DNA from: SAR202 cluster bacterium Io17-Chloro-G4 | GTDB lineage: Bacteria > Chloroflexota > Dehalococcoidia > Lucifugimonadales > UBA3495 | DNA length: 64,000 bases | Assembly (NCBI GenBank): GCA_002816455.1 | Contig: MUCR01000019.1 | Coordinates: 1-64,000 of the forward strand | Reading direction: 5' to 3' | In this document: positions 17,618 to 25,856 of the stretch, one piece after another | Position numbering within the stretch: the stretch's first letter is position 1 | How the letters are laid out: each line of letters starts with the position of its first letter | The notes under the pieces: model-generated | The model's database searches: none | Seen by the model: the letters and a program-made list of their open reading frames with translations, nothing else | What the model was told of the DNA's origin: nothing | Translations under genes and position numbers: made by a program

Positions 17618-17914
17618 ATGACCGGCGGCGAACACGGAAAAGTTGAAGTAGAGATCTTATATTGCGTTTCTTGAGGGTACTTCCCCGTCGCCACGTGGTT
17701 GGCGTCAGAGTTCTTCCGCTCGGATGCGCCCGGTGACATAGCGTTGAAGCTAACCCCCGACGGCAGAGGGCGGTTGGAAGTGTATGTTGACGGGGAAAAA
17801 ATCTTCGATCGTAAAGAGGATGGCGGGTTCCCCGACTTGGGCAAGGTCAACGAACTTAAGATGACCATCGCCGAGAAGCTTTTTGAAATTGAGGACGCTC
17901 TAACCGCCGATTAG
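17618..17914 (+). CDS. Putative selenoprotein W-like (Rdx/SelW/SelT/SelH family) with in-frame UGA=Sec at 17672-17674
   Basis: Reading through one TGA from ATG 17618: MTGGEHGKVEVEILYCVSUGYFPVATWLASEFFRSDAPGDIALKLTPDGRGRLEVYVDGEKIFDRKEDGGFPDLGKVNELKMTIAEKLFEIEDALTAD. CxxU thioredoxin-like motif, Rdx-type strand 'LEVYVDGEKIFDRKEDGGFPD', SD GAGGAG 4 nt before the ATG. The ORF track gives only the post-UGA part (17699-17914). Confidence 0.88.
17672..17707 (+). promoter_or_regulatory. Candidate bacterial SECIS element for the SelW-like gene
   Basis: After UGA 672-674: stem CGCCA (17689-17693), loop CGTGGT (17694-17699), stem TGGCG (17700-17704), plus G687-C706. The loop begins 20 nt after the UGA and has G at its second position. 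UGA can also pair with UCA 705-707. Confidence 0.6.
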
Positions 17915-17943
17915 AGGCGCTCACTTCCCGGAATGTCCGGACC

Positions 17944-17986
17944 GAAAAGATGCAGTCCCGTGAAATTCAGCGGTCTGCATCTTTTC
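17944..17986 (+). terminator. Hairpin downstream of the SelW-like gene, possible terminator
   Basis: GAAAAGATGCAG (17944-17955) perfectly complementary to CTGCATCTTTTC (17975-17986), 19-nt loop. Confidence 0.5.
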
Positions 17987-18048
17987 TGTGCCGCATCTTT
18001 TCTGTGGATTTAGGCTCGATATATTACCGGTTGCGGTTTGGAGAAACA

Positions 18049-18750
18049 TTGGCCAACTCGGAGCACCTAAAAATCGCCAAATCCGGCCCCGAAGCTTTCG
18101 CTAAGTGGCGGGAAGAGAACCCGGACACCGATTTAGACCTGGTTGGGGCCGACTTGGCTGGCGTGGACCTGAAAGGGGCTAAGATACGCAGGGCCAACCT
18201 CAAAGGCGCCGACCTATCCGGGGCAACCTTGAGCCGTGCCAGCCTGGCCGGAGCTAATCTAGACGGGGCCAATCTGGAAGCCGCCGATTTGGGGCATGCG
18301 GTCTTAACCGGGGCCAATTGTTCAGGCGCATCGCTGCTTAACGTCAACTTTTTTTGGGCCGACCTGAATAACTGCAACCTTACTGGCGCATCCCTGCGGT
18401 CCTGCCGCATGGGCCGGGCTTCGCTCATCGGTGCGAACTTAAATCGAGCGGACTTTAGTCAAGCCAACATGATTGAAGCCGATTTGCGAAACGCGAACTT
18501 GGAAGGGGCGAAGTTTCACTCTTCCAACATGAACGGCGCCGACTTGGGCCGGGCCTTCATGCATGGCGCTGATTTCACTTTGGCGATGATACGAGATTCC
18601 ATGTTTGTGGCGGCGGACCTGCGGGGAGCCAATTTCCAGCAGGCCAGCCTGCACCGCTCGGATATGACCATGGCCAGGTACGACGAGTCTACCCAGTTCC
18701 CTGAGGGATTCGACCCCAATGACACCGGACAAAAGGACGTCGACGGTTAG
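18049..18750 (+). CDS. Pentapeptide repeat protein
   Basis: Repeated A(D/N)LxG units (LVGADLAGVDLKGAKIRRANLKGADLSGATLSRASLAGANLDGANLEAADL...). TTG at 18049 with GGAGA upstream is a likelier start than ATG 17950, which lies inside a hairpin. Confidence 0.9.
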   Translation: MANSEHLKIAKSGPEAFAKWREENPDTDLDLVGADLAGVDLKGAKIRRANLKGADLSGATLSRASLAGANLDGANLEAADLGHAVLTGANCSGASLLNVNFFWADLNNCNLTGASLRSCRMGRASLIGANLNRADFSQANMIEADLRNANLEGAKFHSSNMNGADLGRAFMHGADFTLAMIRDSMFVAADLRGANFQQASLHRSDMTMARYDESTQFPEGFDPNDTGQKDVDG

Positions 18751-18813
18751 GTCTTCTCCACACTCCCGTATGGTAAAATGGCCGCTCTCAAGAACTGATT
18801 AATTGGGGGCTAA

Positions 18814-19845
18814 TTGGCAATCTTGCAGATAGCGGCGGACCGCCCCGGTTCCGGAAAATCCAGCCTGGCCGGCGCTTTGCTGCTTCACCTGACTTCCGCA
18901 GGCAAGCGGACAGCCTACTATAAGCCCCTGTCTCCTCTTGGTGGCGACGACCCCGACGTTAGCTTCTTCTCCCAGTCTCTACTGGCTGACTCATCTTTGC
19001 CTCCGGCGCCGCCTTCCAACACCTTGCCAAGGGAAGGGGACAGCCTGGAAGGGGCTCTCTCGTCCCAAATCGAAACCCAAGCAAGCCAGCTCAAAAGCCA
19101 ATCTGATGCGGTTCTCCTGGAAGGCCCCGATCTAGCGAATGCGGACGGCTCCGTTTCCTCCCTGGCCCTTGATTTGGCAAATGCGACTGATTCCAAAGTC
19201 TTGGCCGTAATCTGGTACAGCAAAGGATTGGCGGCGGAATTTGTGGCACGCGCTTGCCAGCCGTTGGGAGAACGCTTGGCCGGTGTGCTGATTAACGGCG
19301 TAACCCCTTATCGAAGCCAGCAGGCAAAGGCTGTATTGGGAGCGGAATTGGCGGCCAAGGGAATCCCGCTACTGGGCGTTGTGCCCGAAGACCGGACGAT
19401 GCTTGGCGTATCGGTGCAGCAAATCGCGGATTACTTGAATGGCCGCTGGGTACAAGAACCGGAAAATGTGGATGCTCGGGTGGAGCGGTTCTTGATCGGC
19501 GGCAACATCATGGACTCGGGGCCGTCTTACTTCGGCCGCTACTCCAATCAAGCGGTGATCACCCGCGGGGCCCGGCCGGACATTCAAATGGCCAGCCTAA
19601 CCTGCGACCCGTGCTGCCTAGTGTTGACCGGTGGCGATGAGCCTGCCGAATATGTTAAATCCGAGGCTTCGCAAAAGGGCGTGCCATTGATTCTGGTTGA
19701 TACCAACACGATTGATACCGCCGACTCCTTGGGCGGACTCCTAGATTTGGCCACATCCCGCAGCCTACAAAAAATCCAGCGCTTCCAGCATCTGCTGGAG
19801 GAACACGCCGACATGGATGCGCTTGCGTCTCTGGCATTGAGTTGA
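18814..19845 (+). CDS. BioD-like P-loop + DRTGG-type domain protein (Pta N-terminal-like)
   Basis: 'ILQIAADRPGSGKSSLAGALLLHL' P-loop; C-terminal 'GGNIMDSGPSYFGRYSNQAVITRGARPDIQMASL...CCLVLTGG'. TTG start. Confidence 0.75.
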   Translation: MAILQIAADRPGSGKSSLAGALLLHLTSAGKRTAYYKPLSPLGGDDPDVSFFSQSLLADSSLPPAPPSNTLPREGDSLEGALSSQIETQASQLKSQSDAVLLEGPDLANADGSVSSLALDLANATDSKVLAVIWYSKGLAAEFVARACQPLGERLAGVLINGVTPYRSQQAKAVLGAELAAKGIPLLGVVPEDRTMLGVSVQQIADYLNGRWVQEPENVDARVERFLIGGNIMDSGPSYFGRYSNQAVITRGARPDIQMASLTCDPCCLVLTGGDEPAEYVKSEASQKGVPLILVDTNTIDTADSLGGLLDLATSRSLQKIQRFQHLLEEHADMDALASLALS

Positions 19846-19889
19846 TTGCCTAACTGGCGATATTTAAGACGGGACCGGCCCAAGTGTTC

Positions 19890-19919
19890 TTGACTCTGGT
19901 CCAATCGTTGCCATAGAAT
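19890..19919 (+). promoter_or_regulatory. Putative sigma70-type promoter upstream of the IscA-like gene
   Basis: TTGACT (19890-19895), 18-nt spacer, TAGAAT (19914-19919). Confidence 0.4.
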
Positions 19920-20000
19920 GGTGTGTACGGCTTAATTCCGAATATCTGCTATCTGATCGATATTGTCCCCTTAGATCGCTTCAATAGGCATGGAGAGTTT

Positions 20001-20357
20001 ATGGCTATAACACAAGACGGCGTAGAACTTACTGTCGCCATCAGCGAAAAGGCAGCGGAAAAAATAAAATACTTTGCCGAGAAAGACGGTATTACCGACA
20101 ACGTCGGTGTCCGCGTGGCTGTTAAAGGCGGCGGGTGTTCCGGTCTCACCTACGATCTCATCATTACAGACAAAGAATTCGAAAGCGACAAGATTGTGGA
20201 GCAACACGGCGTCAAAGTGATGGTGGACAAAAAGAGCTACATCTACCTTGTGGGGACCGAGTTGGAGTTCTCCGACGGGTTGAATGGCAAGGGCTTTATT
20301 TTCCAGAATCCCAACGCCACTAAGACCTGTGGCTGCGGTACTTCCTTCTCCGTTTAG
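20001..20357 (+). CDS. A-type Fe-S carrier (IscA/HesB/ErpA family)
   Basis: VRVAVKGGGCSGLTYDLIIT ... GKGFIFQNPNATKTCGCGTSFSV: conserved CSG and CGCG cysteines. Start moved to ATG 20001. Confidence 0.93.
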   Translation: MAITQDGVELTVAISEKAAEKIKYFAEKDGITDNVGVRVAVKGGGCSGLTYDLIITDKEFESDKIVEQHGVKVMVDKKSYIYLVGTELEFSDGLNGKGFIFQNPNATKTCGCGTSFSV

Positions 20358-20393
20358 CTCTCAACTACTCTGTCTTAAGGTCCGAATATCCAG

Positions 20394-20434
20394 AAGCGCC
20401 GTCTCATAGAATAATTGAGCGGCGCTTTTTCTTT
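20394..20434 (+). terminator. Rho-independent terminator after the IscA-like gene
   Basis: AAGCGCCG(T)CTCA-TAGAATAAT-TGAGCGGCGCTTTTTCTTT. Confidence 0.85.
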
Positions 20435-20445
20435 AGTAAAACTTT

Positions 20446-21543
20446 TTGGAGCACGTAATGGGACTACATCGTTCTGTTTTGCACTCAACCGGCGCCGTTA
20501 CAGCCGCTGACCTCGTTGAAAAATACGGGTGGGAACTGCCGACGGTCTACACCGACGTGGCCTCGGAATATGAGTCGGCTACCACTGCCGCCGCAGTCCA
20601 CGATGCATCCTACATGGGCCGACTCAAGGCCACCGGCGTTGACGCCCTCGACTTGCTCAACCGACTTTCCACCAACGAAGTGATTGACCTAGAAGCCGGG
20701 CAAGGCGCGCCCACCATTTTGACCACGGACCGGGGCCGGATCCTAGACGTAATTATCGTGCTGAATACCGGGGAGCACGTTTTACTTTTAACCAGTCCCC
20801 AGATGCAGGACCCGGTGATACAGTTTCTGGACAAATACACCATCATGGAAGACCTGACGGTTGAGGACGTGTCCTCTTCCACGTCCATGTTGGCGGTTTG
20901 GGGGCCTAAGTCCTCAGAATGTTTAGCAAAGGCCACCAATACTAATCTGGACGGGCTAGCGCCCTATGGTTCTCTTTCCGCCGATATTGGTGGCTGTTCG
21001 GTCCGGCTACTCTCCTGTACGCTTTCCGATCTGCCGGGTTACTACTTGATCTGTTCCACCGAGGACGCATCGGCGGTGTGGCAAGGAATCACTAACTCCG
21101 GCGCGACTCCCATGGGCACATCTGCATCCGAAACGGCGCGCGTCTTCCAGGGCACGCCCGCTCAGGGCAGCGAGATGGGGGACGATTTCAATCCGCTGGA
21201 AGCCGGGCTGATAGGCGCCATCGACTTCACCAAAGGGTGCTACATCGGCCAAGAAGTCATAGCCCGGTTAGACACCTACAAAAAGGTGCAGAAATACTTA
21301 GTGAAGCTAGCCTTCGGCGAGGGCTCCGGCGTCACAGCCGGCTCCACTCTCACGCTGGAAGGCAAAACGGTGGGCAAAGTAACCTCGGTGGTCAGCGACC
21401 CTTCCACGGGCCAGGACATCGGTCTTGCCTACGTGCGCACGGCGCAAGCAGAGGTGGGAATTCGGCTGGAATTGGAGCCTCCCGGATCAGGTTGGGCGGA
21501 GATTCTCAGCCTCCCCCAGATGTTCGGTCCCGAACGAAGTTAA
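20446..21543 (+). CDS. YgfZ/GcvT-like folate-binding protein (IBA57/YgfZ family)
   Basis: Contains YgfZ signature KGCYIGQEVIARLDTYKKVQKYLVKL; GcvT-like N-terminus. Confidence 0.85.
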   Translation: MEHVMGLHRSVLHSTGAVTAADLVEKYGWELPTVYTDVASEYESATTAAAVHDASYMGRLKATGVDALDLLNRLSTNEVIDLEAGQGAPTILTTDRGRILDVIIVLNTGEHVLLLTSPQMQDPVIQFLDKYTIMEDLTVEDVSSSTSMLAVWGPKSSECLAKATNTNLDGLAPYGSLSADIGGCSVRLLSCTLSDLPGYYLICSTEDASAVWQGITNSGATPMGTSASETARVFQGTPAQGSEMGDDFNPLEAGLIGAIDFTKGCYIGQEVIARLDTYKKVQKYLVKLAFGEGSGVTAGSTLTLEGKTVGKVTSVVSDPSTGQDIGLAYVRTAQAEVGIRLELEPPGSGWAEILSLPQMFGPERS

Positions 21544-21566
21544 CGGAGATATCCGACCCTCCCATT

Positions 21567-21610
21567 GTGAGACCTGGGTGAGACCTGGGTGAGACCTGGG
21601 TGAGACCTGC
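21567..21610. repeat. 11-bp tandem repeat, 4 copies (GTGAGACCTGG), last copy in a hairpin
   Basis: GTGAGACCTGG x3 + GTGAGACCTGC followed by TCTCAC. GTGAGA-CCTGC-TCTCAC is a perfect stem-loop. Confidence 0.85.
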
Positions 21611-21710
21611 TCTCACGAAACGGGACAAGATCCGGATGTAAGCTTCATCTGAGCGGCAAGCAATAATTCCCCGCTATTACATATGTTGGGGTAGTTATTC
21701 CGATACGTTG

Positions 21711-22826
21711 TCATGCGCCTAAAGCGACCGTATTGGACTCTTTGAAATTGGGGAGGACCTTGGAACCTAGCAAATCCAAGGCCCGCATTATGTCCGCGTG
21801 CGGAGTATTGCCTGCTTGGATCATAAACATTAGCTGGTCTAAGCCTAGATCCGCCCACTTTTCAATTCCCCGGCAGACTGAGTCTGCGTCACCACCAATC
21901 ACCAAACCGTCTCGGATCAATTCTTCGTTATCCCGCCGAAGGACAGATTCTCGAACGCCTGGGCGCCGGCCTTCTGCGGCCTTCTCTTTGTAGTACTCTC
22001 CGGTGAGGCTGCTGAAACGGACCTGTTGTAGCGGAGCATTATTGTCCCCCGCATACCACCGTGCCGCTGCACAGGCTTTATCGCGGCCAACCGTGTAATC
22101 AGCGTCAATGTTGCAAATGGTGAAGCACGCCACCTGGTGGTTGGGATATCCGCCTACAGGTTCGCATTCGGCCATGGCTTCCCGGTAGGCGCGGATAGAC
22201 GGGACTATTTCGTCCGGCTCCGTAGCGTTAAATCCTAGTATTCCCAGGCCCTTTCTCGCAGCCTCAGCGTAGGTAGAGGGCTGGGTTCCGGCTACCCATA
22301 GCGGAGGATGCGGCTTTTGCACCGGCTTGGGCACCAAAGACCGCTCGATCAGATTCGGATACCATTTGCCTTGCCAACCTGGAAACGGATCGTTGACGAA
22401 CATGGAACAGATCACTTCGAGGGACTCTTCCCAGAGCTCTTTAGAATCGTCCGGTGAGACCCCAAAGGCTTCAATATGGTAGGCAGACGCTCCTCTGCCG
22501 GTTCCGAACTCGACCCTACCGTCAGAGAGAATGTCGAGGGTCGATATGTACTCGACAACTCGGTATGGATGGTTGCAGGGTAACACCACGACTGCCAGCC
22601 CGAGCCTGATCTTGGAGGTGCGTTGAGACAGAGCCGCCAGGAATAACTCTGGAGCCGAGCTATGGCCGATTTCCGTGTAGAAATGGTGCTCCGTCTGCCA
22701 GTAGTAGTCAAAGCCGACAGCTTCGGCATACACCGCCTGCTCCATGGCTTCTTTGTACAACAAAACTTCCTCGTTTTCCCGCCATGGTTTGGGCGTTTGG
22801 AGTTGGGTAAAGTAGCCAAACTTCAT
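21711..22826 (-). CDS. LLM class flavin-dependent oxidoreductase (luciferase-like)
   Basis: MKFGYFTQLQTPKPW...AEAVGFDYYWQTEHHF...FGTGRGASAYHIEAFGVSPDDS. Confidence 0.9.
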   Translation of the reverse strand: MKFGYFTQLQTPKPWRENEEVLLYKEAMEQAVYAEAVGFDYYWQTEHHFYTEIGHSSAPELFLAALSQRTSKIRLGLAVVVLPCNHPYRVVEYISTLDILSDGRVEFGTGRGASAYHIEAFGVSPDDSKELWEESLEVICSMFVNDPFPGWQGKWYPNLIERSLVPKPVQKPHPPLWVAGTQPSTYAEAARKGLGILGFNATEPDEIVPSIRAYREAMAECEPVGGYPNHQVACFTICNIDADYTVGRDKACAAARWYAGDNNAPLQQVRFSSLTGEYYKEKAAEGRRPGVRESVLRRDNEELIRDGLVIGGDADSVCRGIEKWADLGLDQLMFMIQAGNTPHADIMRALDLLGSKVLPNFKESNTVALGA

Positions 22827-22943
22827 AGAAATCCCCTCAATAAATCGGAACAATGACTTACTAAAATGCCTTACTTAAATGGATCTCGGTGGCGTGCGCT
22901 CAACCCTGGACGAGCGGGTGACCGTTGCCGTATTCCCCAGGCA

Positions 22944-24146
22944 CTAGCTTGGTTGGACCACCTGGATTTGGCCATCGGGGCTGGCTGACAGCAAGGCGAA
23001 GAAGTCGTATCCCCGCCTGGTCAGTTCCTCCGAGCCGCCTTCTTTCCGGTCTAGGATTGCCGCAACCTTAACCACGGTGCAGCCAACCGCCTCGGCAGCC
23101 TCTATGGCTTGAAACAACGAGCCGGCAGTGGTGCAAACGTCGTCAACAATCGCCACCTTGCTCTTCGGCGGCAAAGGCCCCTCTATCCCTTGCCCGGTAC
23201 CATGCACTTTGGCCTCTTTCCGTACAATAAATCCGGGTATATTCTCCCCTCGCAGGCGGCTGGCAAAGGCAATGCTCGAGACCATGGGGTCTGCGCCTAA
23301 CGTTAGCCCTCCAACCGCTTCTGCTCCAGCTTGCAATAAGACAGGCAGCATAGCCTCAGCGATGAGTTGGGCGCCTTCGGGGTCCAAACTCAGCAGCCGT
23401 CCGTCGAAATAATAGCTGCTTTCTTTCCCAGAGGTCAGGGTAAACTTCCCATACTTGAGTGCGCCCCGCTCCAGCGCCACTTCTAGCAGCCGTCCGCGGG
23501 TAGGCGGCGCCGTCCCGACTGTGACCTTGTCCGAGGTCTCACCGTCCGCTTGGTAGAGGTGGTGTCGCTGCACATACTCGGACACGCCTCCCGGGAGGTA
23601 ATACCTGAGGGACATGCCTGCCTGGGCCCGTCGGCGAATTTCACTGGCGCTGATTCCCATGAGGGGCATGGAGAGCAAAGTAATTTTGCCAGCGGAACCG
23701 GGATAATCAGCCAAGAAACTGGCTTGGTCGAAGCCTTGATGGCCCGGCCTTTCCACCACAACCCAATGACACAAGTCAACAAGGGTTTCAGGATCCTTCC
23801 ACCCACTAAAGTGCTCCATAGCATCCAGACCCAAGATGAAGAACAACTCTGTGCCTGAACCTAAACTGCCCTTCATTGCTTTCAACGTATCGACGGTATA
23901 GGTCGGACCGGACCTCTCTACCTCATCAACGGACACTTGAAAGTGGGGATTGGAGGCGACTGCCAGGCGAACCATTTCCATCCGGTGGTGGGCCGAGCTT
24001 AGCGGCGTCCCGTCTTTTAGCCACGGCTGTCCCGCAGGCATAAATAAAACTTGGTCGAGGCCCAACTGTAGCCGGGCTTCTTCCGCCAGGGTCAGGTGGC
24101 CTAAATGCACCGGGTCGAATGTTCCCCCCAGTATCCCTATCCTCAT
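22944..24146 (-). CDS. Fused nicotinate-nucleotide adenylyltransferase (NadD) - orotate phosphoribosyltransferase (PyrE)
   Basis: NadD part: MRIGILGGTFDPVHLGHLTLAEEA...MGISASEIRRRAQAGMSLRYYLPGGVSEYV. PyrE part: FTLTSGKESSYYFDGRLLSL...VAIVDDVCTTAGSLFQAIEAAE (PRPP loop). One uninterrupted ORF. Confidence 0.92.
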   Translation of the reverse strand: MRIGILGGTFDPVHLGHLTLAEEARLQLGLDQVLFMPAGQPWLKDGTPLSSAHHRMEMVRLAVASNPHFQVSVDEVERSGPTYTVDTLKAMKGSLGSGTELFFILGLDAMEHFSGWKDPETLVDLCHWVVVERPGHQGFDQASFLADYPGSAGKITLLSMPLMGISASEIRRRAQAGMSLRYYLPGGVSEYVQRHHLYQADGETSDKVTVGTAPPTRGRLLEVALERGALKYGKFTLTSGKESSYYFDGRLLSLDPEGAQLIAEAMLPVLLQAGAEAVGGLTLGADPMVSSIAFASRLRGENIPGFIVRKEAKVHGTGQGIEGPLPPKSKVAIVDDVCTTAGSLFQAIEAAEAVGCTVVKVAAILDRKEGGSEELTRRGYDFFALLSASPDGQIQVVQPS

Positions 24147-24147
24147 C

Positions 24148-25437
24148 TCAGAACCACTCGACCTCGTACCGCCCGATTTGAATAGTGTCGCCCGCTTCAA
24201 TGCCCAGGTCGGCCAAACGGCGGGCCAAGCCTTTCTTCGTCATCTCCCGCCATAGCTGGAGGATCACACGTTGGTCTCGTAGGTCTACCATGGCAGCCAT
24301 GCGTTCAAGTTCTTCTGACTCAATTCTGTAAACGCCGAGGTCTTTATAGACCAATTCCTGGGCTGCCGGACGGAGTGGCCTATGGACGGGCTCAGTAATA
24401 TTATCTACCGCGTCCATTTCTTCAACTTCGATGGAAAGATACTCGACAATCTTTCCTAATAACTCGGGTATGCCTTCCCCTGTGACTGCGGAGATAAACA
24501 GGATGGGCACATCAGTTCCGGCCTCCCCTTCGTCCAGCGCCTCTCTTAAAAAGAATTCTATCTCTTCTCGCTTGTCACGGACTTCTGTGACGTCAATTTT
24601 ATTAACGGCTATCACTTGCCGTTTGTTGGAAAGGACATCGCTGAACATGCGCAGCTCGTTGTTCAGCATTTTCAAGTCAGCAACGGGGTCTTCCGCTAAG
24701 CCGTCGATAACGTGGGCATAGATACGCGCTCGCTCCGCATGACGCAAGAACTCGTGCCCTAACCCAATTCCTTTATGCGCGCCCTCCAACAGCCCGGGGA
24801 CTTCCATCATCACAAAGTCTTTTCCGTGACTAGACACAGCCCCCAGAACCGGCTCCACTGTGGTGAATGGATAATCGGCAATTTTAGGCTTCGCTCCTGA
24901 GCATCGAGAGATCAGCGTAGACTTGCCCGCGTTTGGACGGGCAAGCAATCCCACATCCGCAAGTAACTTTAGTTCCAGGAAAAGGACTTTAGCTTCGCCC
25001 TTTTCACCTCTTTGAGCCAATACGGGTTCTTGGTTGGTGGAGGACAAGTACCGCGTATTTCCCCAGCCCCCTTGCCCCCCTTGGGCCACCAGGTGGGGCG
25101 TGGGATCAATGACATCCGCTAGGAATGTCCTTTCGCCATGTTCGTCTTGTGTATAAATCTGAGTACCTAGTGGAACTTTGACGTAGAGGTCAGGCCCATT
25201 ACGGCCCCGTTGATCTTTTCCTTTACCATGCGCTCCAGCTTCCCCGTACATCGTGCTGTTAAACTTCAAATGGAGGAGCGTGTTGTAAGAAGCGTCACCA
25301 TAAATGTAGGCGCTACCCCCATTCCCACCGTCACCGCCATTGGGGCCACCCATGGGCTTATACTTTTCCCGCAGAAAACTTATGCACCCGTTACCTCCGC
25401 TACCGGCTCTTATGTTTAATCTAACTGTATCAATCAA
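24148..25437 (-). CDS. obg: GTPase Obg/CgtA
   Basis: MIDTVRLNIRAGSGGNGCISFLREKYKPMGGPNGGDGGNGG; LLARPNAGKSTLISRCSGAKPKIADYPFTT; C-terminal OCT-like domain. Confidence 0.96.
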   Translation of the reverse strand: MIDTVRLNIRAGSGGNGCISFLREKYKPMGGPNGGDGGNGGSAYIYGDASYNTLLHLKFNSTMYGEAGAHGKGKDQRGRNGPDLYVKVPLGTQIYTQDEHGERTFLADVIDPTPHLVAQGGQGGWGNTRYLSSTNQEPVLAQRGEKGEAKVLFLELKLLADVGLLARPNAGKSTLISRCSGAKPKIADYPFTTVEPVLGAVSSHGKDFVMMEVPGLLEGAHKGIGLGHEFLRHAERARIYAHVIDGLAEDPVADLKMLNNELRMFSDVLSNKRQVIAVNKIDVTEVRDKREEIEFFLREALDEGEAGTDVPILFISAVTGEGIPELLGKIVEYLSIEVEEMDAVDNITEPVHRPLRPAAQELVYKDLGVYRIESEELERMAAMVDLRDQRVILQLWREMTKKGLARRLADLGIEAGDTIQIGRYEVEWF

Positions 25438-25506
25438 AATAGATGGACTTTAAATAATAATCATAATAATGGAGTGGATACTGGGAATAACTTGAGATTT
25501 GTGAGG

Positions 25507-25525
25507 CGGCAGAAGCGGTCTGCCG
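25507..25525. other. Perfect 7-bp hairpin in the obg / lipoprotein divergent intergenic region
   Basis: CGGCAGA-AGCGG-TCTGCCG. Confidence 0.6.
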
Positions 25526-25856
25526 AACGTAGATTAGCTTTATTCTAACACGGAGAAAACCGTGGGGGCCGTGGATAGTGGGTTATCTGACGTTAATAAT
25601 TTATGCAAAGCCGGAAAGCGTGCGGAGCCGCGAACGCAATTTGCTCTGGAAAAAGGTTGCTTCTTAAACAACAGACAATGAGTTATCAACATGAGAACTA
25701 CAAGTTATGCACCGCAACGGCGACGCCCGGAAACGGAATTATTAAGGAAGACTGCCAATCAGCGTTGCTGCTTGCGAATTGCTGGCTGCTTTTAGAGAAT
25801 GTTATCCTTGGGCTATAAACGGCTATTCCTGCTATGAAGTGAAGTGGCGGCTCTGG

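Noticed and set aside
17672-17674. Alternative: the TGA marks a nonsense mutation/pseudogene of a Cys-containing SelW homolog
   Set aside because: The stop is TGA precisely at the Sec/Cys site, the frame is intact on both sides, and a SECIS-like hairpin follows. Retained as a formal alternative until sel genes are checked.
17578-17868. 96-aa minus-strand ORF overlapping the SelW-like gene
   Set aside because: The plus-strand read-through frame has family-specific motifs and an SD; the minus ORF has no recognisable family and is a shadow.
18024-18428. 134-aa minus ORF (LAPARLARLKVAPDRSAPLRLALRI...)
   Set aside because: Antisense of the pentapeptide repeats; periodic composition is an artefact.
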